Shown here one piece after another: positions 1 to 6,058 of a stretch of 20,485 bases of DNA. Under the pieces are notes generated by a model. That model did not search any database. It was not told the DNA's origin and worked only from the letters and a program-made list of their open reading frames with translations. The DNA comes from a virus. The position numbers and the translations under genes were made by a program. Position 1 is the first letter of the stretch. The number at the start of each line of letters is the position of its first letter. Location: the IMG/VR virus record IMGVR_UViG_3300008261_000447, positions 1 through 20,485 of that record; one strand, 5' to 3'.

Positions 1-1038
1 TAGTTTCTCACGATAGTCTTCTTCACTACCAAACTCAACATTTTCTGCAAGAGAAGCAAGCTTGTCTTTCTGCGAAAGTGCAAGTCCTTCAGAAACTTCC
101 GCAAAAATTACGTCAGTTACTGATTCTGCTAGTCTCTTATTTAGAGCAACATTTCTTTCGATCTGCTCGTTGAGTTTTGACTCCATTTCATCAAGTTTTT
201 CTACCATGCTCTCAAGCACATCATATTTATCTTCAGGGATTGTTACATAATGCTCTTCAAAAAGTCCTTTCAGACCCATGAGGAATGACTCAGTTGCTTG
301 AGCTTGAATTCCTCTTTCAATTGCAATTGCATTTTCTTGAATCCATTCGTCAGCAACGTACTCAAGATATGCATCAACTCTTTCTTCAAGAGCTGCTTCA
401 AGTTCTGCAACTTCTTCTGCTAGTTGCTCTTCATAATGTGCAAGAATTGCTTCTTCAATTTGCTGAGTTCTAGCATTCAGTGCTGCTTCGAAAATGGTTC
501 TTGCCTTATCTCTAAACTCTTCTGATAGTTCTTCACCAGAAAGGAGAGCATCGACATCTTCTTGGATTTCATTTTCGATGGCAATAAATGCCTCTTTCAT
601 TTTCTTCTTCTTGCCGTCCTCTTCTTCGTCTTCGTCTTCTTCATCTTCACCTTCTTCATCATCTTCACAAGATGCTGCTTCTTCTAGCTCTTCTTCACCA
701 TCTTCGAGTTCAACTTCGTCCTCTAGGAGTTCTTCATCTTCGTCTTCAGACTCTTCTTTCATTGCCTTCATTGCTTCTGCTGCCTTTGCACCCTTATTTA
801 CAACATCCTTAACTTGAGATAAGGTAGCACCAGGAGTCTTCAGCTTTGCTGAATCGTCAGTGGACTTGTAATTTTCTGGAGTTGGACCACCAAGGTCTTC
901 CCAACTTCCAGTTTGGCCAGCAACTGCACCAGGTGCAAGTTTTTGCATTGGCTCTGCTGCAGAAGCATTTGCATTTACAGCAGTTTTAGATTGTTTAGTG
1001 CCTGTTTCCATTTCTTGTAAGTTTTTACCACGGGACAT
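1..1038 (-). CDS. 22: Prohead core scaffold protein gp22 (partial, C-terminus beyond window)
   Basis: 346 codons are open from the ATG at 1036-1038 to the window edge with no stop, so the C-terminus is missing. In T4, gp22 is the main internal scaffold of the prohead and is degraded by gp21 before DNA packaging. The protein begins MSRGKNLQEM, then has an Ala/Gly/Pro-rich segment (about 20-75) and an extremely acidic stretch (about 94-141) that ends in a KKKK patch. From about 150 to 346 it looks helical and coiled-coil, including the segment SGEELSEEFRDKARTIFEAA (167-186), which is typical of marine T4-like gp22. A GGAGAG ribosome-binding site lies 5 bases before the ATG. It directly follows gp21, as in T4. 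T4 gp22 is 269 residues, so this one is clearly longer. Gene identity is confident; the exact length is unknown. Confidence 0.9.
   Translation of the reverse strand, partial: MSRGKNLQEMETGTKQSKTAVNANASAAEPMQKLAPGAVAGQTGSWEDLGGPTPENYKSTDDSAKLKTPGATLSQVKDVVNKGAKAAEAMKAMKEESEDEDEELLEDEVELEDGEEELEEAASCEDDEEGEDEEDEDEEEDGKKKKMKEAFIAIENEIQEDVDALLSGEELSEEFRDKARTIFEAALNARTQQIEEAILAHYEEQLAEEVAELEAALEERVDAYLEYVADEWIQENAIAIERGIQAQATESFLMGLKGLFEEHYVTIPEDKYDVLESMVEKLDEMESKLNEQIERNVALNKRLAESVTDVIFAEVSEGLALSQKDKLASLAENVEFGSEEDYREKL
601..760. repeat. Low-complexity CTT/TCT-rich tract encoding the gp22 acidic region
   Basis: The plus strand here is dense in CTT, TCT and TCA triplets. It is the complement of GAA/GAT/GAC codons for the Asp/Glu-rich part of gp22. 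It is coding low complexity, not an independent repeat element, although it may be prone to in-frame length change. Confidence 0.7.
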
Positions 1039-1043
1039 TTGAA

Positions 1044-1049
1044 CTCTCC
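1044..1049 (-). promoter_or_regulatory. Ribosome-binding site of gp22
   Basis: GGAGAG lies 5 bases upstream of the gp22 ATG. It is one of the stronger Shine-Dalgarno sequences in the window, which suits the high copy number of a scaffold protein. Confidence 0.7.
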
Positions 1050-1074
1050 GATTTTACTATATATCTAAAATCTA

Positions 1075-1082
1075 TATTTATG
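1075..1082 (-). promoter_or_regulatory. T4-type late promoter element upstream of gp22
   Basis: The minus strand reads CATAAATA, one base from the T4 late -10 consensus TATAAATA. It ends 37 bases upstream of the gp22 ATG and contains the TAA stop of gp21. The call rests on the motif match and on the same arrangement at other genes here. Confidence 0.6.
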
Positions 1083-1557
1083 CAGAAGGATCTGCGACAA
1101 TATCTGCAGCAGTTGCAAGCATGAAATCTTCACCGACAACTGAATAACCTTCATTGGTTGGAAGTAAAGAACCAACACCACGAGAAGAAACACCCAAGCA
1201 AACGCCTTCACCTAAAAGAGAAGCAGCAATCTTACCCATTGGGGTTTCGAGAATTTTTGCTTTTCCAATAAAATTACTACCATCCCTTTCGAGCATTGTA
1301 ATTTTATGTGAAACTCTATCAAGATTTACAGTTGGACCATCAGGGTGTCCGAGTTCTCCAAGAGCACGACCTTTCTGAATAAAATTCTCGTTATATCTCT
1401 TTACCTCTCTTTCAAGAGTTCTCATTTCATAGAGTCTCTTATTTCTGTTTGGTTTATCTGCTTGAAGAAAAATTCCTTCAATAAAAAGGGATTTTTTACC
1501 GTTTTTTTCTTCGGTAATAACTTTAACCTTTTCGATTTCTTCTGTGATTAGTTTCAT
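1078..1557 (-). CDS. 21: Prohead core protein protease gp21 (short form, 159 aa)
   Basis: This is the maturation protease that in T4 cleaves scaffold, capsid and internal proteins after [Leu/Ile]-x-Glu. The N-terminal half carries LFIEGIFLQADKPNRNKRLY (24-43), which aligns with the T4 gp21 segment around YIEGIFMQAEVVNRNKRLYP. The putative catalytic His71 is in GELGHP, and the nucleophile Ser124 or Ser125 is in LGVSSRGVGSL. A conserved ADIVADPSA ends the protein. T4 gp21 is 212 residues and continues after the equivalent GPSA with PDAW and a tail; here a clean TAA follows PSA, so about 50 C-terminal residues are absent. The catalytic core looks complete, so activity is plausible. gp22 starts 39 bases downstream. 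The ATG at 1557 lies 5 bases after the preceding stop and has no strong ribosome-binding site. Confidence 0.9.
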   Translation of the reverse strand: MKLITEEIEKVKVITEEKNGKKSLFIEGIFLQADKPNRNKRLYEMRTLEREVKRYNENFIQKGRALGELGHPDGPTVNLDRVSHKITMLERDGSNFIGKAKILETPMGKIAASLLGEGVCLGVSSRGVGSLLPTNEGYSVVGEDFMLATAADIVADPSA

Positions 1558-1562
1558 TGTTC

Positions 1563-1832
1563 TTAGTTAGTAAATCCTACTTTTGCTGCTTTAACAGTAT
1601 TTGCAGATGCAAAAATTACATCAGTTGGAAGTTTTTGTAAGAATTCAACAGTTCCATTTGGCATTGTGAATGTCAAAGTTGATGCAGCACCAACAGCAGT
1701 AGAAATACTTACAGTTGCAGCACCACCAGAACCGTTATACAGTCTTACACAAGTAGCTTCACTAATACTTGATGCGGTGCCAGCAGTAGTTGGCATTGCA
1801 ATCTCAGTTGTAATTATTTTAGTTCTTTGCAT
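1563..1832 (-). CDS. Small virion-type protein of unknown function (89 aa)
   Basis: An 89-residue protein rich in Thr, Ser, Ala, Gly and Val, with alternating hydrophobic residues that suggest a small beta-sandwich. Fragments such as ATCVRLYNGSGGAATVSIST (26-45) and TLTFTMPNGTVEFLQKLPTD (52-71) look like beta strands joined by Gly/Asn turns. There is no signal peptide, membrane segment or catalytic motif. It sits between the 434-residue virion protein and gp21, in a head-gene cluster with its own late-promoter-like element. A small decoration or structural role is therefore the simplest guess. I do not recognise a named family. The start is chosen as the first ATG after the promoter element, and the stop is 5 bases before gp21. 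Confidence 0.75.
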   Translation of the reverse strand: MQRTKIITTEIAMPTTAGTASSISEATCVRLYNGSGGAATVSISTAVGAASTLTFTMPNGTVEFLQKLPTDVIFASANTVKAAKVGFTN

Positions 1833-1856
1833 TTGTATAATAAAGACCTTATTAGT

Positions 1857-1864
1857 TATTTATT
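1857..1864 (-). promoter_or_regulatory. Late-promoter-like element upstream of the 89-aa gene
   Basis: The minus strand reads AATAAATA, one base from TATAAATA, in the gap between the 434-aa gene and the 89-aa gene. It ends 25 bases before the ATG, the same spacing as the exact matches elsewhere. The surroundings are AT-rich, so chance is possible. Confidence 0.4.
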
Positions 1865-1870
1865 ATTTAA

Positions 1871-3175
1871 TCAAGTTAGGTCATAATATCCCAAGAAACC
1901 AATGACTCCACCAGTTCCACTAATAGTTCTTGCAGCAACTGTGTAGATATCACTCACACCTGCTTGAGTTGTTCCTAATTGTAAAGACCAATTGTAATCC
2001 TGTTGAACTGAAAGTGAACCAGAAGATTGGTTTGCTCCGAAAGTATATGAAGTATTTACTATCTTTCCTCCAGTGATAGCAGAAGCAGTAATGTCATATT
2101 GAACGTTTTCTGTTGCTGAATCTGGTGTAAATGCAAATGAAGCACCAGTTAGAGTTCCATTTCTAATTAAGGCAATTTCATATCCAACATTATTTGAAAG
2201 AGGAAGTGCTCCAAACTGAAAAGGAATAACAACTGCAAATTCTCTTCCAGGAGCAAGTCTTATAGAAACTAATGGTTCAAATACATCTCCAACAGATTTG
2301 GAAGTCGTCATTCTTGCGATGCTTCCAGTCTTTTTTCGTTCATAACCACCATTTGCAATCACAGAAGCACAAATTTGCTTCATTATTGATGGTGAAGTTG
2401 TAATTCCAGTATTCAGAATTTCATAACGAAGTGGAAGAGTTGCAGTTCTCATATACACACTATCAATCTCATTAGTATGTTGGAACTGGTGTGCAATAAT
2501 CATTTTAGAGTCAATTTGAAAACCAACTCTTACATCACCAACACCCAACCACTCATATTCAGTAAACATTAACTGCGATTTTGTTAAGTCTAACTGAATA
2601 CCACTTGGATTGCTTGTACTAAATCCTGTTCCATCTAATGTATCTTTATTCCATTGAGATTGTGGAATAGTAATTGTTGTTGATACACCAGATACAGTAG
2701 TTCTTTTAATAATATTAATTTGAGAATCAACTTGTTCTAAAAATATACCATTTAGAGAAGAACCATAACCAACTCTTTGAGTTAGATTTTCTTTTGGTGG
2801 ATTAAGAACAAATGTTTGAAATACTTGTAATGATTTTCCTGGTTGATATGAAAATGCTCTTTTACTTTGACGAATATAACTACAACCTACAGTTGTTCCG
2901 ATTCCAAGAGTTGCGGAACTTTGTGCTGTAATAAATCCAACAGTAGAACCAGTTCCTACGATTACATCATCAAAATCTCCATCTTGGTAGTAAATATGTG
3001 AAGAATCGAAAAGAGTTAGTGGATTGGAAACCTTAAGTCTTCCAAATAAGTCTCCACTAAATCCTTGTCCCAAATCATCGTAAATATTTCCGTGCCTATC
3101 AGCACGCATATAAACTTCAAAAAGACTTCTTTCTTGATTTAGATAGTCTTGTATATTTTTATTCCACTGTGCCAT
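1871..3175 (-). CDS. Virion structural protein sharing a backbone with the 1681-aa protein (434 aa)
   Basis: A 434-residue, beta-rich, Thr/Ser/Gly-rich protein without enzymatic motifs. Several blocks match the 1681-aa protein at 15386-20431 in the same order. These are FGRLKVSNP (44-52) with VERMRVATP, YIRQSKRAFSYQPGKS (100-115) with HAVRQSKKYIRYQSGKG, and NGIF (142-145) with NGIF. A long block also matches: IPQSQWNKDTLDGTG (170-184), through a Tyr-x-Trp segment, to YMRTATLPLRYEILNTG (241-257). SIRLAP (about 301-306) also matches MIRLAP. This suggests a common fold, here nearly without inserted modules. It begins 2 bases after the stop of the 104-aa gene (TAA TA ATG), so translation is probably coupled. 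Placement among head genes suggests a head-associated or fibre-like virion protein; the actual role is unknown. Confidence 0.8.
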   Translation of the reverse strand: MAQWNKNIQDYLNQERSLFEVYMRADRHGNIYDDLGQGFSGDLFGRLKVSNPLTLFDSSHIYYQDGDFDDVIVGTGSTVGFITAQSSATLGIGTTVGCSYIRQSKRAFSYQPGKSLQVFQTFVLNPPKENLTQRVGYGSSLNGIFLEQVDSQINIIKRTTVSGVSTTITIPQSQWNKDTLDGTGFSTSNPSGIQLDLTKSQLMFTEYEWLGVGDVRVGFQIDSKMIIAHQFQHTNEIDSVYMRTATLPLRYEILNTGITTSPSIMKQICASVIANGGYERKKTGSIARMTTSKSVGDVFEPLVSIRLAPGREFAVVIPFQFGALPLSNNVGYEIALIRNGTLTGASFAFTPDSATENVQYDITASAITGGKIVNTSYTFGANQSSGSLSVQQDYNWSLQLGTTQAGVSDIYTVAARTISGTGGVIGFLGYYDLT

Positions 3176-3177
3176 TA

Positions 3178-3492
3178 TTAATCAGTCCAAGTTAATCTTT
3201 CTGGTTGATATCTTTGTGCCTTTCTTACTTTTGAGGAATTTTCTGTGATTGGATAAACATTATGAACTATTGCTCCAGGATATTCACCTTGCAATTGTTC
3301 TGTGAGTTTATTTTTATCCAACATTCTACCTTCTACTTCCATACGATATAATTTTCCTTCCCAAACTACATCTGCAAGAAATGATTCACCAACTGATTCT
3401 GATGAATTTTCAGAACCATTGATGTATAGATTTCCGTTGAAATCACCAGCAATATTAATTGATTCTGAAATAAATTGTCTGTATGATTTCAT
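3178..3492 (-). CDS. Predicted internal head protein with capsid-targeting sequence (104 aa)
   Basis: The N-terminus MKSYRQFISE fits the T4 capsid-targeting sequence MKTYQEFIAE found on internal proteins such as IPI and IPIII. It ends in Ile-Ser-Glu, which meets the [Leu/Ile]-x-Glu rule for gp21 cleavage. The family knowledge predicts packing inside the prohead and removal of the first 10 residues. Residues 38-81 (WEGKLYRMEV ... EYPGAIVHNVYP) resemble the C-terminal domain of the 383-aa protein at 10440-11591. The function of this domain is unknown. The gene starts 10 bases after the gp67-like stop, with only a weak ribosome-binding site, and probably shares its message. It ends 2 bases before the 434-aa gene. 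What the protein does inside the head is not visible. Confidence 0.8.
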   Translation of the reverse strand: MKSYRQFISESINIAGDFNGNLYINGSENSSESVGESFLADVVWEGKLYRMEVEGRMLDKNKLTEQLQGEYPGAIVHNVYPITENSSKVRKAQRYQPERLTWTD

Positions 3493-3502
3493 TACTTTTT
3501 AC

Positions 3503-3667
3503 TCAGTCTTCTTCTGTGTTATCTTCTAAATCAAACATACTTGAAACAACAGCAGGTCTAATTGTTTCAACTCTTTCTAATGCTTTTTGCATTAGCATTT
3601 GTTTGATTTCATCTGTAACCTCTACGGGAGATTCACCTGTTGCAATTTTACTAATTAAGTCACTCAT
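3503..3667 (-). CDS. 67: Prohead core protein, gp67 (PIP)-like (54 aa)
   Basis: A 54-residue protein starting MSDLISKIATGESPVEV and ending in the acidic tail DLEDNTEED. T4 gp67 also starts with Met-x-x-Leu-Ile-x-x-Ile, has one amphipathic helix with a run such as ALERVETIR, and ends in a much longer acidic tail. Gene 67 is likewise the gene immediately after gp20 in T4. Position, size class and pattern support a prohead core role, where gp67 helps shape the scaffold and is cleaved by gp21. Overall identity is low, and the acidic tail is far shorter than T4's. The start follows an exact late promoter by 24 bases, with no clear Shine-Dalgarno sequence. If not gp67, it is a positional replacement. 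Confidence 0.65.
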   Translation of the reverse strand: MSDLISKIATGESPVEVTDEIKQMLMQKALERVETIRPAVVSSMFDLEDNTEED

Positions 3668-3691
3668 GATTTTTAAATGTTAATTTGAAAT

Positions 3692-3699
3692 TATTTATA
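3692..3699 (-). promoter_or_regulatory. T4-type late promoter (exact TATAAATA) upstream of the gp67-like gene
   Basis: The minus strand reads TATAAATA exactly, and its internal TAA is the gp20 stop codon. It ends 25 bases before the gp67-like ATG. It would drive the core-protein group (54-, 104- and 434-aa genes). Confidence 0.75.
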
Positions 3700-5356
3700 T
3701 TTGACCTGCATCAGGTTCCATTACTGGAGTTCCCATTGCAGCATCAGGAGATGAAGATGTTTGTTGTGGAATTTGTCCATCTTGGGGCATTTGTTCTGGT
3801 GGAATTGCATTCGGATCTGGAAGAATTCCTTTTTCTATTTCTTTTTTGATTTGCTTGTCAATATCAATAATATCACCATCAGTTTGTTTTAGAATTTTTG
3901 TTCTTACATATTGAACTGAAAAATATCTTCCTAGATATGGTTCCATTGCTGCGACGACAGCAAGTTTATCATTCATTAATTCTGATTCTTTCAGTTCAGC
4001 AAAATGATTATCATAAAGAAAATCATACTGAATGTGATCAGATAAAACATCCCAATCCTCAGGTGTTACAATATTCTTGAGAATAAGTTGTGTTTTTAAA
4101 ATATCATTGAACAGATTAGAAAATCTCTTTCTCAGTCTCCCTACAAATTTGGTGAATCTTACTTCATCTCTTAGAATTTCTGAAGAACGACCTAGACTAA
4201 AACCACCACTTGAATTTGTTCTAGTTTCTGGAACGTTTAGTGAACGGAATAACTTCTTTTGGAAATACTCAATGTCTGCAAGTTCTCCGAGGTTCTGTCC
4301 TCCAGGAAGAGTAGTAATTTCAGTTCCTCTACCACCTTCTCTACGTGGCAACCAGAAATCCTCAAGCATTGCCATGTATTTTCTGTCATCACGGATTTCT
4401 CCAGTATCTGCATTATAGACTAATTTGTTTCTATAACGATTCATTACATCACGAAGGTACTGCTCTGCTTTAATTTTTGGGAGATTTCCTACATCAATAT
4501 AAAAAATTCTTCTTTCTGGAGCACGAGAAAGACGATAAATTACCAGAGAGTCTTCAATCATGCGAAGTTGATTGAGTGCCTTAATTGCTTTATGAAGATA
4601 CGAAAGAACAGTCTGTCTATTTCTATCTACTAATCCAGATGTAATGTAAGTAACAGAATCTTTAGATAGTCTAACCATTCTTGCATCATTCTTGTAACTA
4701 GATGATGTTTGATTGGCACCAGTCTGGAGAGCAGAATTTGGATTGTAAATATAATATTCTTCTAACTCTGGATTGGTAAAATCAATTGTATTATCTCTGT
4801 TGATAATATTATTGAGGGTTCCAGTTAAAGTTTGCTTATCATTTTTTAGTTTTCTGATATAACGAATTTTTAGAGGATCAATATATCTTATTTCTTTAAT
4901 TCCATCTGCTGGTTTTGTTACATCAATGACTTTGTGATAGTAAAGTCTACCGTCAATATACCAATTCCTAAAAATTTCATGGGCTTTTTTATCAAAGTCC
5001 ATGATTTCTTTAATATATTTAAATTCGTTTCTAATTGCTTCTTTTAGTTTATCTGAAGCAGGAAGATTTGAAAGTTCTATCTCTACAGGAGAATCATTCA
5101 AATCAGAAACAATTGCTTCATCTACAATATCTTCAATGGCACTATCACACTCAGGGTGAAGTGCCATTTCTCTATATCTTCTTACTAAATCCTGTTCATT
5201 TTTATATACACCTTCAATATCTACATACTGGCCATAGAAACCACTAGAGATATAATAATCCGATTTATCTTCATCATTTTGAGGGACTGGGGAAAGAATT
5301 TTGTCAGAATTGTCCTTCCCCTTATCCTCAAACTTGTAACCAAATAATTTAGGCAT
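3695..5356 (-). CDS. 20: Portal vertex protein gp20
   Basis: 553 residues, slightly longer than T4 gp20 (524). The portal is a dodecameric ring at one head vertex. It starts prohead assembly, docks the gp17 packaging motor and later holds the neck proteins. Recognisable segments include EQDLVRRYREMALHPECDSA (54-73), IEDIVDEAIVSD (74-85), GRLYYHKVID (136-145) and IRYIDPLKIRYIRKLKN. The conserved NVPETRTNSSGGFSLGRSSE then precedes the helical domain that includes LRKRFSNLFNDILKTQLILK. This is the gene widely used as a marine T4-like diversity marker. The C-terminus is Pro/Gln-rich and low in complexity. The ATG has only a weak GAG ribosome-binding site, but an exact late promoter lies 24 bases upstream. 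Confidence 0.97.
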   Translation of the reverse strand: MPKLFGYKFEDKGKDNSDKILSPVPQNDEDKSDYYISSGFYGQYVDIEGVYKNEQDLVRRYREMALHPECDSAIEDIVDEAIVSDLNDSPVEIELSNLPASDKLKEAIRNEFKYIKEIMDFDKKAHEIFRNWYIDGRLYYHKVIDVTKPADGIKEIRYIDPLKIRYIRKLKNDKQTLTGTLNNIINRDNTIDFTNPELEEYYIYNPNSALQTGANQTSSSYKNDARMVRLSKDSVTYITSGLVDRNRQTVLSYLHKAIKALNQLRMIEDSLVIYRLSRAPERRIFYIDVGNLPKIKAEQYLRDVMNRYRNKLVYNADTGEIRDDRKYMAMLEDFWLPRREGGRGTEITTLPGGQNLGELADIEYFQKKLFRSLNVPETRTNSSGGFSLGRSSEILRDEVRFTKFVGRLRKRFSNLFNDILKTQLILKNIVTPEDWDVLSDHIQYDFLYDNHFAELKESELMNDKLAVVAAMEPYLGRYFSVQYVRTKILKQTDGDIIDIDKQIKKEIEKGILPDPNAIPPEQMPQDGQIPQQTSSSPDAAMGTPVMEPDAGQI

Positions 5357-5379
5357 ATCTCAAAAATAGACGTTTTTAG

Positions 5380-5387
5380 TATTTATA
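5380..5387 (-). promoter_or_regulatory. T4-type late promoter (exact TATAAATA) upstream of gp20
   Basis: The minus strand reads TATAAATA exactly in the 37-base gap between gp19 and gp20, ending 24 bases before the gp20 ATG. It sits inside a near-palindrome, TAGTATAAATACTA (5378-5391). Confidence 0.75.
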
Positions 5388-5393
5388 CTATTA

Positions 5394-6038
5394 TCATGCG
5401 GTTGCTTCCCCAAGAGAACCAAAAATACTACTTTGGTCTGGTGCTAATGAATCATACCATTGGACCTGAAGATCAACACTAAATTCCTCAATAGTATCAG
5501 CACTATCATAAGATAATTCAATTGCGCTAATTGCTGTCGGGAAAGTGCCGTAAAATTTATATGATTTTAAAATAGGAATTTGTGACCCTTTATCTGGAAG
5601 TACTCCACCATCTGAAGTTTGTCCCGCAACACCTCTTCCTAATTGATGTACTTTCATGTCTGTTTGATATGCTACTGGTGTAATTACACCAGCATTATCA
5701 TCATGTCTGTTCATATAATTCATCCATTGTTCAAATGCATTTCGAATCTTAAAGTTTGTATCATTAATTACGGTGATTGACCATGGATCGAATGTTCTAT
5801 CCCCAGCAACTTTAAGATTTCTTCCTCTAAAGGGGATATCAATTACATTAATATTTGATGCTGGGAGACTCGCTGCTTTAATCATAAATCTAAAATCATC
5901 ATCCTCAGTAATTCCCAATCCTCCTGGGAATTTGATTTCGCATTCGAATAGGTTTGGTCTTGCACCACCACCAATCAACTTCGATTTAAAATCAGTTAGA
6001 GTTCTATCTTGATAGTTTGGTAAATTCTGATTTGCCAT
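5394..6038 (-). CDS. 19: Tail tube protein gp19
   Basis: 214 residues. gp19 forms stacked hexamers that make the inner tail tube through which DNA passes. Typical T4-like features are FKSKLIGGGARPNLFECEIK (18-37) and the segment FMIKAASLPASNINVIDIPF (51-70). The strand RNLKVAGDRTFDPWSITVIN (73-92) follows, then RNAFEQWMNYMNRH. T4 gp19 is 163 residues, so this protein is longer, as is usual for marine relatives. It follows gp18 by 20 bases with its own ribosome-binding site and no visible promoter, so it probably shares the gp18 message. The TGA stop at 5394 lies just beyond the gp20 promoter. Confidence 0.96.
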   Translation of the reverse strand: MANQNLPNYQDRTLTDFKSKLIGGGARPNLFECEIKFPGGLGITEDDDFRFMIKAASLPASNINVIDIPFRGRNLKVAGDRTFDPWSITVINDTNFKIRNAFEQWMNYMNRHDDNAGVITPVAYQTDMKVHQLGRGVAGQTSDGGVLPDKGSQIPILKSYKFYGTFPTAISAIELSYDSADTIEEFSVDLQVQWYDSLAPDQSSIFGSLGEATA

Positions 6039-6044
6039 TTTTAG

Positions 6045-6052
6045 TTACCTCT
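6045..6052 (-). promoter_or_regulatory. Ribosome-binding site of gp19
   Basis: AGAGGTAA on the minus strand, 6 bases before the gp19 ATG. It allows independent initiation of this high-copy tail protein on the gp18 transcript. Confidence 0.65.
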
Positions 6053-6058
6053 ATGAAA

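Noticed and set aside
494-817. Plus-strand ORF rich in Ser
   Set aside because: It is the antisense of the Asp/Glu-rich segment of gp22; GAA/GAT/GAC codons read as TTC/ATC/GTC or Ser codons on the other strand. It has no ribosome-binding site.
1666-1905. Plus-strand hydrophobic ORF (79 codons)
   Set aside because: It is antisense to the 89-aa gene and its promoter gap. All well-supported genes are on the minus strand.
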